Assembly (NCBI GenBank): GCA_014706295.1
Contig: JACSVZ010000022.1
Location: 5,536,830-5,600,829, forward strand
From: Lycocorax pyrrhopterus obiensis
Lineage: Eukaryota; Chordata; Aves; Passeriformes; Paradisaeidae
Length of the DNA stretch: 64,000 nucleotides
Reading direction: 5' to 3'
Part shown: in pieces, positions 37,098-46,376 of the stretch
Layout: each line of letters starts with the position of its first letter
Numbering within the stretch: position 1 is the stretch's first letter
Program-made: the position numbers and the translations under genes
Notes under the pieces: generated by a model
The model's database searches: none
Seen by the model: the letters and a program-made list of their open reading frames with translations, nothing else
Told to the model about the DNA's origin: nothing

Positions 37098-39649
37098 TCA
37101 ATCCCCATCAATTCCACTGGCTGGGAATCGGGCATCGTGCTGACCCCGTCTGATCGTTGTAACACCAGAAGCAACCGGGAAGAATTTATATTTAAATTTA
37201 TTTCTGCAGGAAGAATAGAGATGATAATTCACTCCCCAAAGATGCCCCTGGGGAGCAGGGAGCAGGATCACTCCTCCTGCATCACAGCATCCCTGCACAG
37301 CCTGCGTGAAAGAGCGCAGGGCACCGTGCTCCGGCAGGATTCCTGTCACAGGCCTCCCTTGCCGAGGCAATTTTGCCTGGGCTGAGAAGGAAAAACTCCC
37401 TCTTGAACTTCGTGGACCCACACACACAATTTAGGATCTAGGAAAAACCCTTCCATGCTGGTGCATCAGTGAGCACACCAGATCCTGGCGCTAAAGCTCT
37501 GCAGAAAGCAGAACGAGCCTCGGCGTTACTAAAATGCACATTTTTTACCACGGTTTACATATTGTGAAATACAGCTGCACAATCTCCCCAGAGCTCAAGT
37601 GGGAAAAATCCCCATATTTTCTCAAAGCAATTGGAGGGATGGGAAAATGCCCCACCAGGGAGCAACACCCCCTTAGATGGTGCAGGGACACGCTGCTCTC
37701 ACCCAAAACACCAGCACCACACACGAGCAGCTCAAAACCCTGCGAATGCTTTCCTGGCAAGTGAGCAGGAAGGGGTCTGCAGCAGGTACCAATGCCCCAG
37801 GAAAAAGGCCAGAGGGGACAGAAAAAGGGCTTTAGACCCAAATTTGAATGAGGAATCCAAAACAGAGGTAGGTGTTCCCTTTAGCGGCGCTCAGGTGGCC
37901 GATGACAGGGATGGGTGTCATGGGTTGGATTGAGGGCTCCTCACACTTTCAGCTGAACCTCCCCGGTCCCTCGTGGCCACTGTGCAGACACCAGAGGTGT
38001 TCCTGCTGTCCCAGCGATGTAGCAGGTCCTGAATCCAGCCCACAGGATGGAGGGGCCAGCACTCCAGAGTGGGAAATGCTCATTGTCCTCTCAGGTGGTT
38101 CCTTATCACCCCCACACCTTGGGCTGAGCACTCTGCAGCCCTAAAAATCCTGCCAAGGAGCTTCGGTCCTCCAGGCTGTGAGCAGCAGCTCCCTGGGCAC
38201 CAGGAAGTTTGGGGCCATGGCAGGCTGCTCCATGCAGGATCACCAGTGACAGGGACTGGTTTACACAGGGGGCCCTTTGCCCCGGCTTCGATGCCACCAA
38301 CGTTCCTGATCCATCAGGACTCCTCACCAAATGCAGTCAGCAGCAGGGAGGGCTCCTTCTCACCCTGCCTGATGGGGCAGGAGGGCTCTCGTTATCCACG
38401 TGTGGGTGTCCAGCCCCTCACTACCTTCTCCATCCCTCCCAGTGGCCAGCCCTTCCAGGGAAAACAGGGGCGCTGTGGAAGCAGCTAAAGAAAGGGTGCA
38501 AACGCCTCCCTTCTGGGGAGGCCTCGGCTGAACACACACTCCCATTTCATTATCCCTCTAAACATCCCCTGTCCTTTCAGAAATGGAAATGCTGATCCGC
38601 AGTAGGCCCCTGTGTAGCTGCAAAGAGGAATTGTGGCTGACTGCAGCGTGCAGGCGAGATCGGAGACCTCCCGGTAACAATATCATGTCCAGTAAGTGCA
38701 CAAAACAATTCCATTAACGTTTCAGGCCGCTTTGGGCTGAGGCAGCTCACGGCAATGGCAGAGCTCCGCCGTGCTCCCAGCGAGTTATTTGTGCACAGTG
38801 ACACTGCACAGCCCAGCCTTGCTGCCTCCCCCTAGAGAAATAAATAAACAAACGAAGGGGAAAAAGAAAACAAAATAAAAAAAAACCCCTGAACAAAACA
38901 AGCCTTTTAAATCAAAGGGTTTTAGAGCCCCTCCATAAACTCAGCGAAGCAGGAGGACAGCAAAGAGCCTGTAAGTGCTCCTTGCCCAGGTCCTTCCTAG
39001 AGACGGATTTTGTCCGGGATATCTGCACACCATAGTGGAAGAATTCTGATTTTTCCAGGCCACCCTACCCTCCTCTGTATCTTCTTTAAGTGGAAATGCT
39101 TTGAGGCAGACACTGTCTCAGCCCAGCCGTGGGCCGAGCCACCAGCACCAGACAGGAGCAATGGGGTTGGGACCGGTGTGAGGTTCCGGAGTTTCCCAGA
39201 GTATCCCATGTGGCTCCAGGAAGCAGGAGCGCTCAGGAGGTGCTCTCCATGACAGGCACAAGAGAACAGCACGCTGCTGGTGATCCTCGGCTGGATCCCA
39301 CCCCGCACCTGCCGGAGTTATCCGAAGGGAAAGCAGCAGGAGACACTCGCTCCTGCTCCACGGTCTGATGCTGAAGTTACAGCAGTTATACCTGCAGTCT
39401 GTCAGGGAAACAGAGTCAGCCCGTTTCATCTCTGGCTTCATTCCAGCGGCCTCATGCCACAGACAAACGTGCACGGCTGTGCATAAGCAAATGTCATTTG
39501 ATAACTCAGAAAAGAAAAGAAGCGGGGGGGGGAGCGCCCTGAGTATCAGCAAAGGGTAAGTCACTTCCTTTCTTCTGCCGCTGCCTTAAGATCCTCCGTA
39601 GCAGTGACAACAGCAGCATCTGGTGGCAGTGGTCAGTACCTGGGGTGCT

Positions 39650-39960
39650 CCTCTCCGGTGTCCCATCCAGCCCGGCCAGCACAGCACCCATCGCACCCGC
39701 TCCCCCGCCGGGGCTGAGCTCGCTGCGCACCCAGGAGAGGCGATTCCCTGCAGCCTCCCGGCCGCAGCGGCAGCGAGGACCCGCGGATCAATTGCCACCG
39801 CCTAATCCGGGACTAATCTCAGGGATTCAGGCCACGGATGAGCCGACGACGAGGGGCCCCGCGCCCCAAAGGCTCGGCCGGGCGCTGCCGGGGGACACGG
39901 CACCGCGCAGCCCCGAGGCTGAGACACTGCGAGCACGGCCACGAGCCGCAGCTCCCGCAC
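39650..39960. promoter_or_regulatory. Second CpG-rich patch in TOX2 intron 1
   Basis: About 310 bp dense in CpG, lying about 1.5 kb downstream of exon 1 in the direction of TOX2 transcription and separated from the main island by ordinary AT-richer DNA (39990-40840). It includes a 25-bp cluster of TAATCC-type homeodomain sites (39803-39827). It could be an alternative promoter, an enhancer, or an outlying part of the same hypomethylated domain. Confidence 0.5.
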
Positions 39961-41030
39961 AAAACACTGGAAGGCAAAGTAAATCGTGTTGACATCCAAC
40001 AACTTCGTGGTAAAACCGAGTTCCGAAAGCCAGCAGGATTTGGGGGCAGCCGCAGTCGCCAGTGGCACACGCTCACATGATCCCAGATTTCTGCTCTCAC
40101 ACACTACGGGCTGATGTTTCAGCTGGACGAATGTCCTGCTCCCAGGTGAACCAGCTCTCGTTAGTGTTGTAAGAGCATATTTAGTGTTTTAAGAGCAACG
40201 GCAATGACAATAAAACACTTTGAAGCCAGCAGTACGCAGATACAGGCGAAAACAACCGAAGTTGTTTCCTTTCAGTATAATCCGGCATCTCAAAATTAAA
40301 CGAGAACTATTCGGTTTGCTACAACTTAATAAAAAGAGATAAATAAGCCAAATGACAGAGAACAGTTAAATACGTATCTTGATACATAAAGATTAATTAG
40401 CCGCGTCTGGGAAGCCACACATCTTTCCCTCTCCTTGTGTCTTAAGAGTTTGATCCCAAAGTATCACAACAGTGAGGTGAGCCGAGAGCATCCTGAGCTG
40501 CTGTACGGACGCAGGAGAGCATTTTCTCCTTTTATTAACTTTTTTTCAACGCAGTTACCCGAATTTGGCCCGGAAGGCAGCAAGGATTACGTCTGGGATG
40601 ATCCCCCTCCCTCCAAAGGGATCTGTATCCCACGGCTTTGTAGCTGAAAACATCAGCGCTGTTTACCCACACCGAGCAAGGCGATACTCGCAGAGAACTC
40701 CTTTTCCCTGAAGTAGCATCTATCCCCTTCGCTTCGCCTTCTCTAGGATGAGGGAAATTTCCTACAGCAGCACCTCCGCGCTCTCAAATATCCCCTGCGC
40801 ATCCCTCTCCCGTTACAAGTGCAGGGTGCTTCGCCTCGCAGCTGCAGCGAGCGGGGAAAATGTGGGTGACGGAGGTCTGGGGGCACACGGATACCCCCAG
40901 CCCGGGGCTGGCGCTCCCTCCGCAGGAGAGCGCAGGCAGGCAGGGGACGGAGGCGAGGGACGGGGCCGGACCCCGCTCGGGAGGAGCCGCGACCCGGCCC
41001 GGTGGCTCCGCAGCTCGCGAAGACGGTGCA

Positions 41031-41095
41031 AAACAACAACGCGGCGAAGAACAACAGGAAAAAAGTACCCGACAACAACCGCAACAACAACCCCC
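41031..41095. repeat. Interrupted AAC-rich repeat within the CpG island
   Basis: Blocks of CAA/AAC triplets interrupted by CG-containing bases, about 320-380 bp inside intron 1 from the TOX2 donor. Confidence 0.75.
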
Positions 41096-41408
41096 TCCTC
41101 ACCCCGCGCATCGCCCCGGGCCGAGCGCTCCCGGAGCGGAGGAGGTTAAACCCACCCGGCACGGACACACGGACACCGCGCTCGGCTCCCGGCCCGCCCC
41201 GCCGAGCAGCGCCCCGGGCTCGGGCTCCCCCCGCCCGCTGCGGGGCGGCCCGGGCACCCGACGGCTCCCCCCGCTCCGCTTCCAGACCACTTTCAAAATT
41301 CCCTCCCGCAGGAGCCGGGCGCCGCCGGCACTTTCCGTGCCCGTGCCCCGCTCCCGTGCCCGCGGAGCAGCGGCGGGACGCGCCGAGCCCGGGGACCCCC
41401 CGCGCCCC

Positions 41409-41417
41409 CGCTACCTT
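41409..41417 (-). other. TOX2: TOX2 exon 1 splice donor
   Basis: Read on the minus strand, the exon ends in AAG and continues GTAGCG, matching the AG|GTRNGN donor pattern except for G in place of A at +4 to +5. The GT is at 41414-41413. The reading frame happens to stay open for 224 more codons into the intron, but similarity to TOX2 stops exactly at this donor, which is why the exon is ended here. Confidence 0.8.
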
Positions 41418-41516
41418 GTTGCAGTGATAATAATCCAGCGGCCCGAGGCAAGTGGGGTCCGCGCCGGGCAGCGAGCCCACGGCGGGAGGGGCGGAGGGGT
41501 AGAACCGAACGTCCAT
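41415..41516 (-). CDS. TOX2: TOX2, first coding exon (N-terminus only)
   Basis: TOX-family proteins are nuclear HMG-box transcriptional regulators; TOX2 is linked to lymphoid and NK/T-cell programmes in mammals. This exon encodes 34 residues. It begins MDVRFYPSAPPAVG and ends LDYYHCNK. The MDVR-YP start is shared by TOX, TOX2 and TOX3. The PSAP-AVG-PGA-P spacing and the LDYYH-K end fit TOX2 best, as I remember the human protein; TOX instead has a proline/alanine-rich stretch and ends DPYYCNK. The ATG is the first in this frame since 41669 and has G at -3 and G at +4, a strong start context. After the last AAG comes GTAGCG, a good donor, and splicing is in phase 0, as expected before the family's next exon, which begins with Phe-Asp. 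The HMG box and all later exons lie outside the window. Avian differences from human include one extra proline and Cys-Asn in place of Gly-Gly before the final Lys. Confidence is about 0.9 for the TOX family and 0.8 for TOX2. Confidence 0.83.
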
Positions 41517-41559
41517 GCCGGGGCTGCGGGCGGCGGCAGGCGGGGGCTCCAGCGGGCAT
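41415..41559 (-). other. Upstream ATG/uORF overlapping the TOX2 start in another frame
   Basis: A minus-strand ATG at 41559 lies 43 nt before the TOX2 ATG, so it is out of frame with it. Its frame (beginning MPAGAPACRRPQ) passes over the TOX2 start and stays open to the end of exon 1, 48 codons plus one base. It has T at -3 and C at +4, a weak context that should allow leaky scanning. If the transcript starts upstream of 41559, this overlapping uORF would lower TOX2 translation. Where the uORF ends depends on exon 2, which is not in the window. I do not propose it encodes a functional protein. Confidence 0.45.
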
Positions 41560-42000
41560 GGACCCGGCTGCGGCGGCGGCGGTGCCTCTGGCGCGGGGAG
41601 AGGGCGGGGAGAGGGCGGGCGGCGGCGCGGGGGGGCGGGCGGCGGCCCCCGGCCCGCCCCGCTCCGCACCGCCCCGCGCCGGGGCCGCTATTGTTCGCGG
41701 CGGGGCCGGGCGGCTCCTCCCGCGGTCGCCACCGCCGGGGGCTCGGGCACCGCGGGCAGCGCCGCTGGAGCCCCTCGGAGCAGCCTGGTGCGCTCCCCGT
41801 CCTTCATCCCCGGCCGCCCCGGCGAGGGGAAGGTTGCAACAGCCGCCCACCGGTTCCCGCTGCCCGGTGGGGACCCTGTCACAGCTTCTGTGCCCCACAG
41901 CCCGCACCGTGCCCGGTGTGCCCTCTCCTGACACGGGACGGTGCCCGGCAGCTTCATTTCCCTCTGCACCCGGTGCCCACCCGCTGATGAAGGATGCTCT
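41517..42000 (-). promoter_or_regulatory. TOX2: TOX2 5'UTR and proximal promoter (TATA-less, GC-rich)
   Basis: The bases upstream of the TOX2 ATG are extremely GC-rich, with several GC-box-like CCGCCC/GGGCGG strings between about 41590 and 41680. There is no TATA or CCAAT box that I can see, which is typical of dispersed CpG-island promoters. A SOX-like AACAATAG lies at 41685-41700, flanked by CCGC and GCGG. The transcription start cannot be read from the sequence; I infer that it falls somewhere in this stretch. The boundary given is approximate. Confidence 0.6.
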
Positions 42001-42350
42001 CCAGCGCGCTGATCCAGCCGAAGTAGGACCCAAGGAACCCCAAACAGGTCCCCATTTAGAACCCCTACCTGCGCCCTATTTCCGGAAGGCCTGCGCCTCT
42101 CCTCGTGCTCTCCCGGCCTGGAGAGAACAGACAGGCTCAACCTCTGCACCCGGCGTTGGCTTCCTGCTCCCCAGGGCACAGAGATCCCCATTCTCCCCCC
42201 ACCTCGGCTTTCCACACATCCCAGTCTTTATAATTCCCGCTGCTGGAAGGCAGCTCCATCCGTGACCACCCTCGCTGCCATCCCCCTCCCACTCCCACGG
42301 GCCGGGACTTTCAGGGCACAGCAGCGTGGAAAACCCAAACGCGCCCGTGG

Positions 42351-42371
42351 GGAGGGAGGGAGGGAGGGAGG
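42351..42371. repeat. (GGGA)n run
   Basis: Five GGGA units; a potential G-quadruplex former just upstream of the TOX2 CpG island. Confidence 0.9.
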
Positions 42372-42660
42372 ATGCTCGCAGGTGAACAGGCTGAGCGTGC
42401 AGGGTTCCCCCTCGCTGCCCCGCTGCCGCAGGCTCCACGCTCTCCCGCGCCCTTCCAGCGGCTCACAACAGATCCCTCTGGAAAAGCAGCTCAGTGGGAG
42501 AGAGAATATTATATACAGAGTGGTTTTGCAGTACGTTATCCCATCCCCAGACAGAGGGAAACGCTTGAAAGTTGCAACAACCGATCCATATGCTGGCAGA
42601 GAGCTGGGACAGGGCTGGTAGAGTCAGTTTGCTGGCAAATCTCCAAGAGAAATTGCTTAT

Positions 42661-42699
42661 TTTCCTTTTTTTTCTTCTTTTCTTTCCTTTTTTTTTTTT
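42661..42699. repeat. Pyrimidine (T/C) tract
   Basis: 39 bases without a purine, ending in an 11-T run. Confidence 0.88.
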
Positions 42700-43269
42700 A
42701 AGAAAAAATCCTCCTGACTCCAAAGGCTCATTTCCAGCACGCACCCTTCAGGACTCTCCGGAGCTGGAAAACTGAGCTAAATAAATGCTGAGTTCTTCCT
42801 CCAGCGTCTTTCGTACAAGAGTGGGGCCAATTCCTGCCAAATTCAGGGAGGGGGGAGGCGGGCTGGGGTTTCGAGGGAATGCCAGCTCCAGGAATCAAGT
42901 GATTATGTAAAAATCGTAGCTCTCATTTAAATTAAAAACAAGCTTTCAGCCCTCGTGGTGGTGGAAAAAATTGATTTAAGGATAAAAATTGACTTGGGCA
43001 CAAGAACTGCTTCACGTTTATTATTATTTTTCAAACTGTGTGATTTTTCTGGAGAACCAGCATCGATCCTTCTGCATTTAGCAGCGAAGCAGGTCGGCTT
43101 CAGGAGTTCTCCACCAGGGAAGCTGCTCCGAGGGCTCCCAGTCAAAGGCATAATAGAGATGTCTAATATTTTGCATTAAAACTTTGAATATCTGAGCTCC
43201 ACTGATCTGTGCCCTTCCTGATTTACACACCCCCTGAAAGGACTGGTTTTCCTGTCTCCCTGTTTCAGC

Positions 43270-43570
43270 AAATACTGAACTGACATGTCACATTATTAGA
43301 GCTTCATTATTTTTGTAAAACCTTCCCAAGCAGAGTGACTGGTATATTAGGAAGTATAAATAATTAAAACTAAATGAGACATGTCAAAATAATGGAACAA
43401 AGTGTATTTTATGATGCATTATTCTGGCTTGTTTATCCACAAAATTCAGTAATTAGTAAGCAGCCTCTGAGTCATTAGCAAGGTTTGACTGTATTATTAT
43501 CTTTATTAATTATCATAATTATTATATTTCTTATACTGTGGAGTCATTGCTAGCGGCTTTGCAGTTAAGG
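43270..43570. other. AT-rich unique block upstream of TOX2, candidate enhancer
   Basis: Repeat-free, rich in TAATTA/ATTATT-type homeodomain words, 1.8-2.1 kb upstream of the TOX2 start. No alignment was run; conservation is a guess. Confidence 0.3.
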
Positions 43571-43886
43571 CAGAATTGACTTTCCCACTAAAAGCAGGAT
43601 TTAATTCTGTTGTTTCCTACAAAAATGAACACATTTCATCACCAAACGTGCAGCAACTCCCCAGCAGACACAACCCAGTTTATTTCCAGTGCCTGAGACA
43701 CCCCATCGCTCCCTTTCAGACCCTTTCAGAGCTCGTTTTTTTCACGATGAAGCCCCGTTTCCTCAGATTTACACCGCTCAGCCCTGTCTAACTTTGCATG
43801 TTCATCTGCCTCCGTTAGACCTGGAACAGAGACTGATCTGAGACACCCGGCGTCACAAAGTGTTATTGCTATTAATAGCCAGAATG

Positions 43887-43891
<5 letters not shown>

Positions 43892-43932
<41 letters not shown>

Positions 43933-43950
43933 TTTATATACACATATATA
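43892..43950. repeat. (TA)n-(CA)n compound microsatellite
   Basis: About sixteen TA units, then ACACACACA and a second mixed TATATACACATATATA block. Confidence 0.93.
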
Positions 43951-44361
43951 AGCACATATATGCCAAGGGAAGCTGGCAGAGGGAATGCTCCTCATCAGAG
44001 GAATGTTCTCACAGCTCACCTCGTGTCTCCAGTGCTTCTCCTCCTCAGACTGTCAGAAGAAAACAACCCAGTGGAGCTGAGCATCGCCAGGGCCTGGGGA
44101 GCCACGGGTGTCTCCAGCTTCCATCCATGGTTCTCTGCCCATGCATCAGCAGCTCCTGCCCCTACCCAGCCCCACCGTGTGTCCAGAAAGCCTCCAACTT
44201 GTGCCTGCTGCTAAATCCTCCTTCAGCCTGTTTTTCCCTGTGTTTCAATGTGTTTTGTCCCCGTGGCACTTTGCTGTTGGGTAAATGGGGTCTGCCAGGA
44301 GACACAGATTTGTGTGAACTCCTGCTCTCCTCTAGCACCTCTCCACCTAGGATCAACAGTG

Positions 44362-44552
44362 GGCCATGGAGGTGGTCCCAGGGCTGGAGCACATCTGCTC
44401 TGAAGGCAGGCTGGGAGAGCTGGAGGTGTCCAGCCTGGAGAAGAGAAGGCTCCAGGGAGATTTTAGAGCCCCTTCCAAGTGCTGAAGGGAGCCTGTAAAA
44501 AAAGACTGTGAGAGACTTGTTACCAGGGCTTGCTGTGATACCACAAAAGGTC
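44362..44552 (+). mobile_element. CR1 LINE fragment lacking its 3' half
   Basis: Sense CR1 from GCCATGGAGGTGGTCCCAGG through CTGGAGAAGAGAAGGCTCC and GAGCCCCTTCCAAGTGC to CCAGGGCTTGCTGTGATACC. Roughly the last 270 bp expected of CR1, including its terminal repeat, are missing. Confidence 0.8.
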
Positions 44553-46209
44553 AAGACTTTGGGTTTTGCCCAGGTGTCCACAGGTGACAGGAGTGGTCTG
44601 GGATGGCTGAAGGGAACCAGCAATACCACTGGAGCTGCAGGATCCCCACCAGGGCTGAGCCAAGCAGCCAAACAGACTGCAACCACCGGTATCTTTTCCT
44701 TTCTTTTCCCAGCCGAGTCCCCCCAAACCCCAGAACGTTTGCAGTTGCTTTGGCCAGGCAGCTGAAAGAGGAGCGAGCTCCCAACATGACAACTCACATT
44801 TCATGCCTAACGTTAGCCCTGGAACAGAAACAGCAGAGTGTGATTATCTCAGCAATCCCATTTAAGCCACACGGACTCCTCACAAAGAAGGGAAAACTCT
44901 ACAGTGAGTATTTCTAAATATTAGGCTAAACCTGAACAATCATCGTTTCAAAGGCACCTTTCAGAAGCAGGAAAAAGCCTCCGAATCTATCAGTTACATT
45001 ATTTGTTTCAAAGTAGTCCTCGTCCTCTCAACAAACCATCTAAAAACCTGCTGAAATGATTTTTAAAATAATTTAGCACAGTGCAGTTTTTTGCTTTAGA
45101 ACACTGATATCATTTTCCCCACTGTATTATGCAGCTATATTTTGACATTTTAGTCTTATCCCCAGTTTATGCCTGAGAATGATTTAATTCAGAGCTACAC
45201 TCCTCGTTCCCATTTGGAAGTAGAAGGATTCTAAATATTCAGTAGTTTCAGTGGTCACAAAAAATGCTGAACAAATGGATAAAGCCAATTGCCAATAAAC
45301 ACAATGCAAATGTGTACATTTAAATGCAGTGAAATTGGATTAATTAAAGCCACATTGCATCTGGATTTACATGTAATACAAAACAAAATTAAATGCAGCT
45401 CAAGAGCTTCCTGTGGCTTTAAAACGGAGCTGATTGAAAACATCTTCGTTTACCTATGTGGGCTCTGGGTCAGGAACTGTGCTGGTAAATAGAAACACTC
45501 ACAATCTAGGTAAGCTAGATTTGACCCACAAAACAAGGTTATGCATTTGGCATTTCATGTCGTTTAAAATCTAATGTAAAACTGCATCTCTCTGCTAACA
45601 AAACAGATGGTATTAGGCCTTCTTTTTGGCATTGGGTTTTGGTACCTGTCCAAAAAATCTTCTTGACATCCTTTAAATGCAGCTATTTAACCACCTGTCA
45701 CTTTGCTTTAGATGCCCATTGAATTTCTGACAGGAAAAACATTATTTTGTCTACACGTTATTTCATGACACAAGAAACGTAGCACATATACAGCAAAGTT
45801 TACACATTGTGTGAAAATCTCTTAAAAAAAAAAAAGAAAAGAGTTGTTACATGCTACTAAGGCAATTACTCCATAATTAATGTCATTGATAGGATAAAAC
45901 ATTCCAGAAACCCAAATATAACAAAACAAAACAAGCTCAAACACGACAGGGAAGTATTAAGGACACTCACAACACTGACTTACAATTTTCTTCTGCCCAA
46001 GTGAAAATATCTCACCTTTGGTCAAATACGAGCCTGGCTGATGCATATAAGCAAATAATTTTCTCCCCAAAAAGATCTTCATTAACATGAATATGCTGAA
46101 GACAAAAGGTCCCAATACTGTGAAATATATCAACAAGTTTCTTCTCGTGTTCAGGATGATACAAGTGTTTGGATACTTTGATGCATCAAACCTTGGAACC
46201 GTTCTTCGT
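44553..46209. other. Unique intergenic DNA, nothing recognised
   Basis: AT-rich, no repeat family or exon seen. Confidence 0.55.
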
Positions 46210-46376
46210 AGAATCATGGAGTGGTTTGGGTTGGAAAAGACCGCAAAAATCATCTCATTCCACCCCCTGCCATGGGCAGGGACACTTTCCACTAGCCCAG
46301 GCTGCTCCAAGCCGTGTCCAGCCCGGGCTTGGACACTTCCAGGGATGGGGCAACCACAGATTCTTTGGGCAACCTT
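46210..46376 (-). mobile_element. CR1 LINE fragment
   Basis: Reverse-complement CR1: AGAATCATGGAGTGGTTTGG, CCATGGGCAGGGACACTTTC, TTGGACACTTCCAGGGATGG, ending at TTCTTTGGGCAACC. Confidence 0.88.

Larger units (their letters stand above)
33061..39649. other. Longest repeat-poor stretch of the intron
   Basis: About 6.6 kb next to the promoter with no CR1 or LTR that I can see; only the 14-bp repeat and the (TCC)n run. Repeat depletion beside a developmental promoter can mark regulatory DNA, but that is inference. Confidence 0.45.
1..41414 (-). other. TOX2: TOX2 intron 1 (5' portion, continues beyond the window)
   Basis: From the exon 1 donor to the window edge I see no further TOX2 exon: nothing resembling the HMG box, the lysine-rich stretch before it, or the acidic exon with its PPITPP motif on the minus strand. 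A first intron longer than 41 kb fits the large TOX-family loci in other vertebrates. An unrecognised alternative first exon, or a short exon missed by eye, remains possible. Confidence 0.72.
40850..41960. promoter_or_regulatory. CpG island over TOX2 exon 1
   Basis: About 1.1 kb of very GC-rich sequence with dense CpG, unlike the AT-richer, CpG-poor DNA on both sides. It covers the TOX2 exon, its upstream region and the first about 560 bp of intron 1. It also generates long spurious open frames on both strands (for example 375 codons on the plus strand from 40860), which are a base-composition effect. An interrupted AAC-rich repeat lies inside it at 41031-41095. Confidence 0.88.

Noticed and set aside
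40743..41669. 308-codon minus-strand frame containing the TOX2 start
   Set aside because: Only 41415-41516 is exon. The upstream part has no ATG, and the downstream part is intron after a good donor.
40860..41987. 375-codon plus-strand open frame through the CpG island
   Set aside because: Arg/Pro/Ala/Gly-rich translation caused by GC-rich DNA without stops; it has no domain and lies antisense to TOX2 exon 1.
41293..42033. 246-codon minus-strand frame in another register
   Set aside because: Composition-driven. Only its segment from the ATG at 41559 is noted, as a uORF.
44162..44797. 211-codon frames around 44.2-44.8 kb
   Set aside because: They overlap a CR1 fragment and show no domain.
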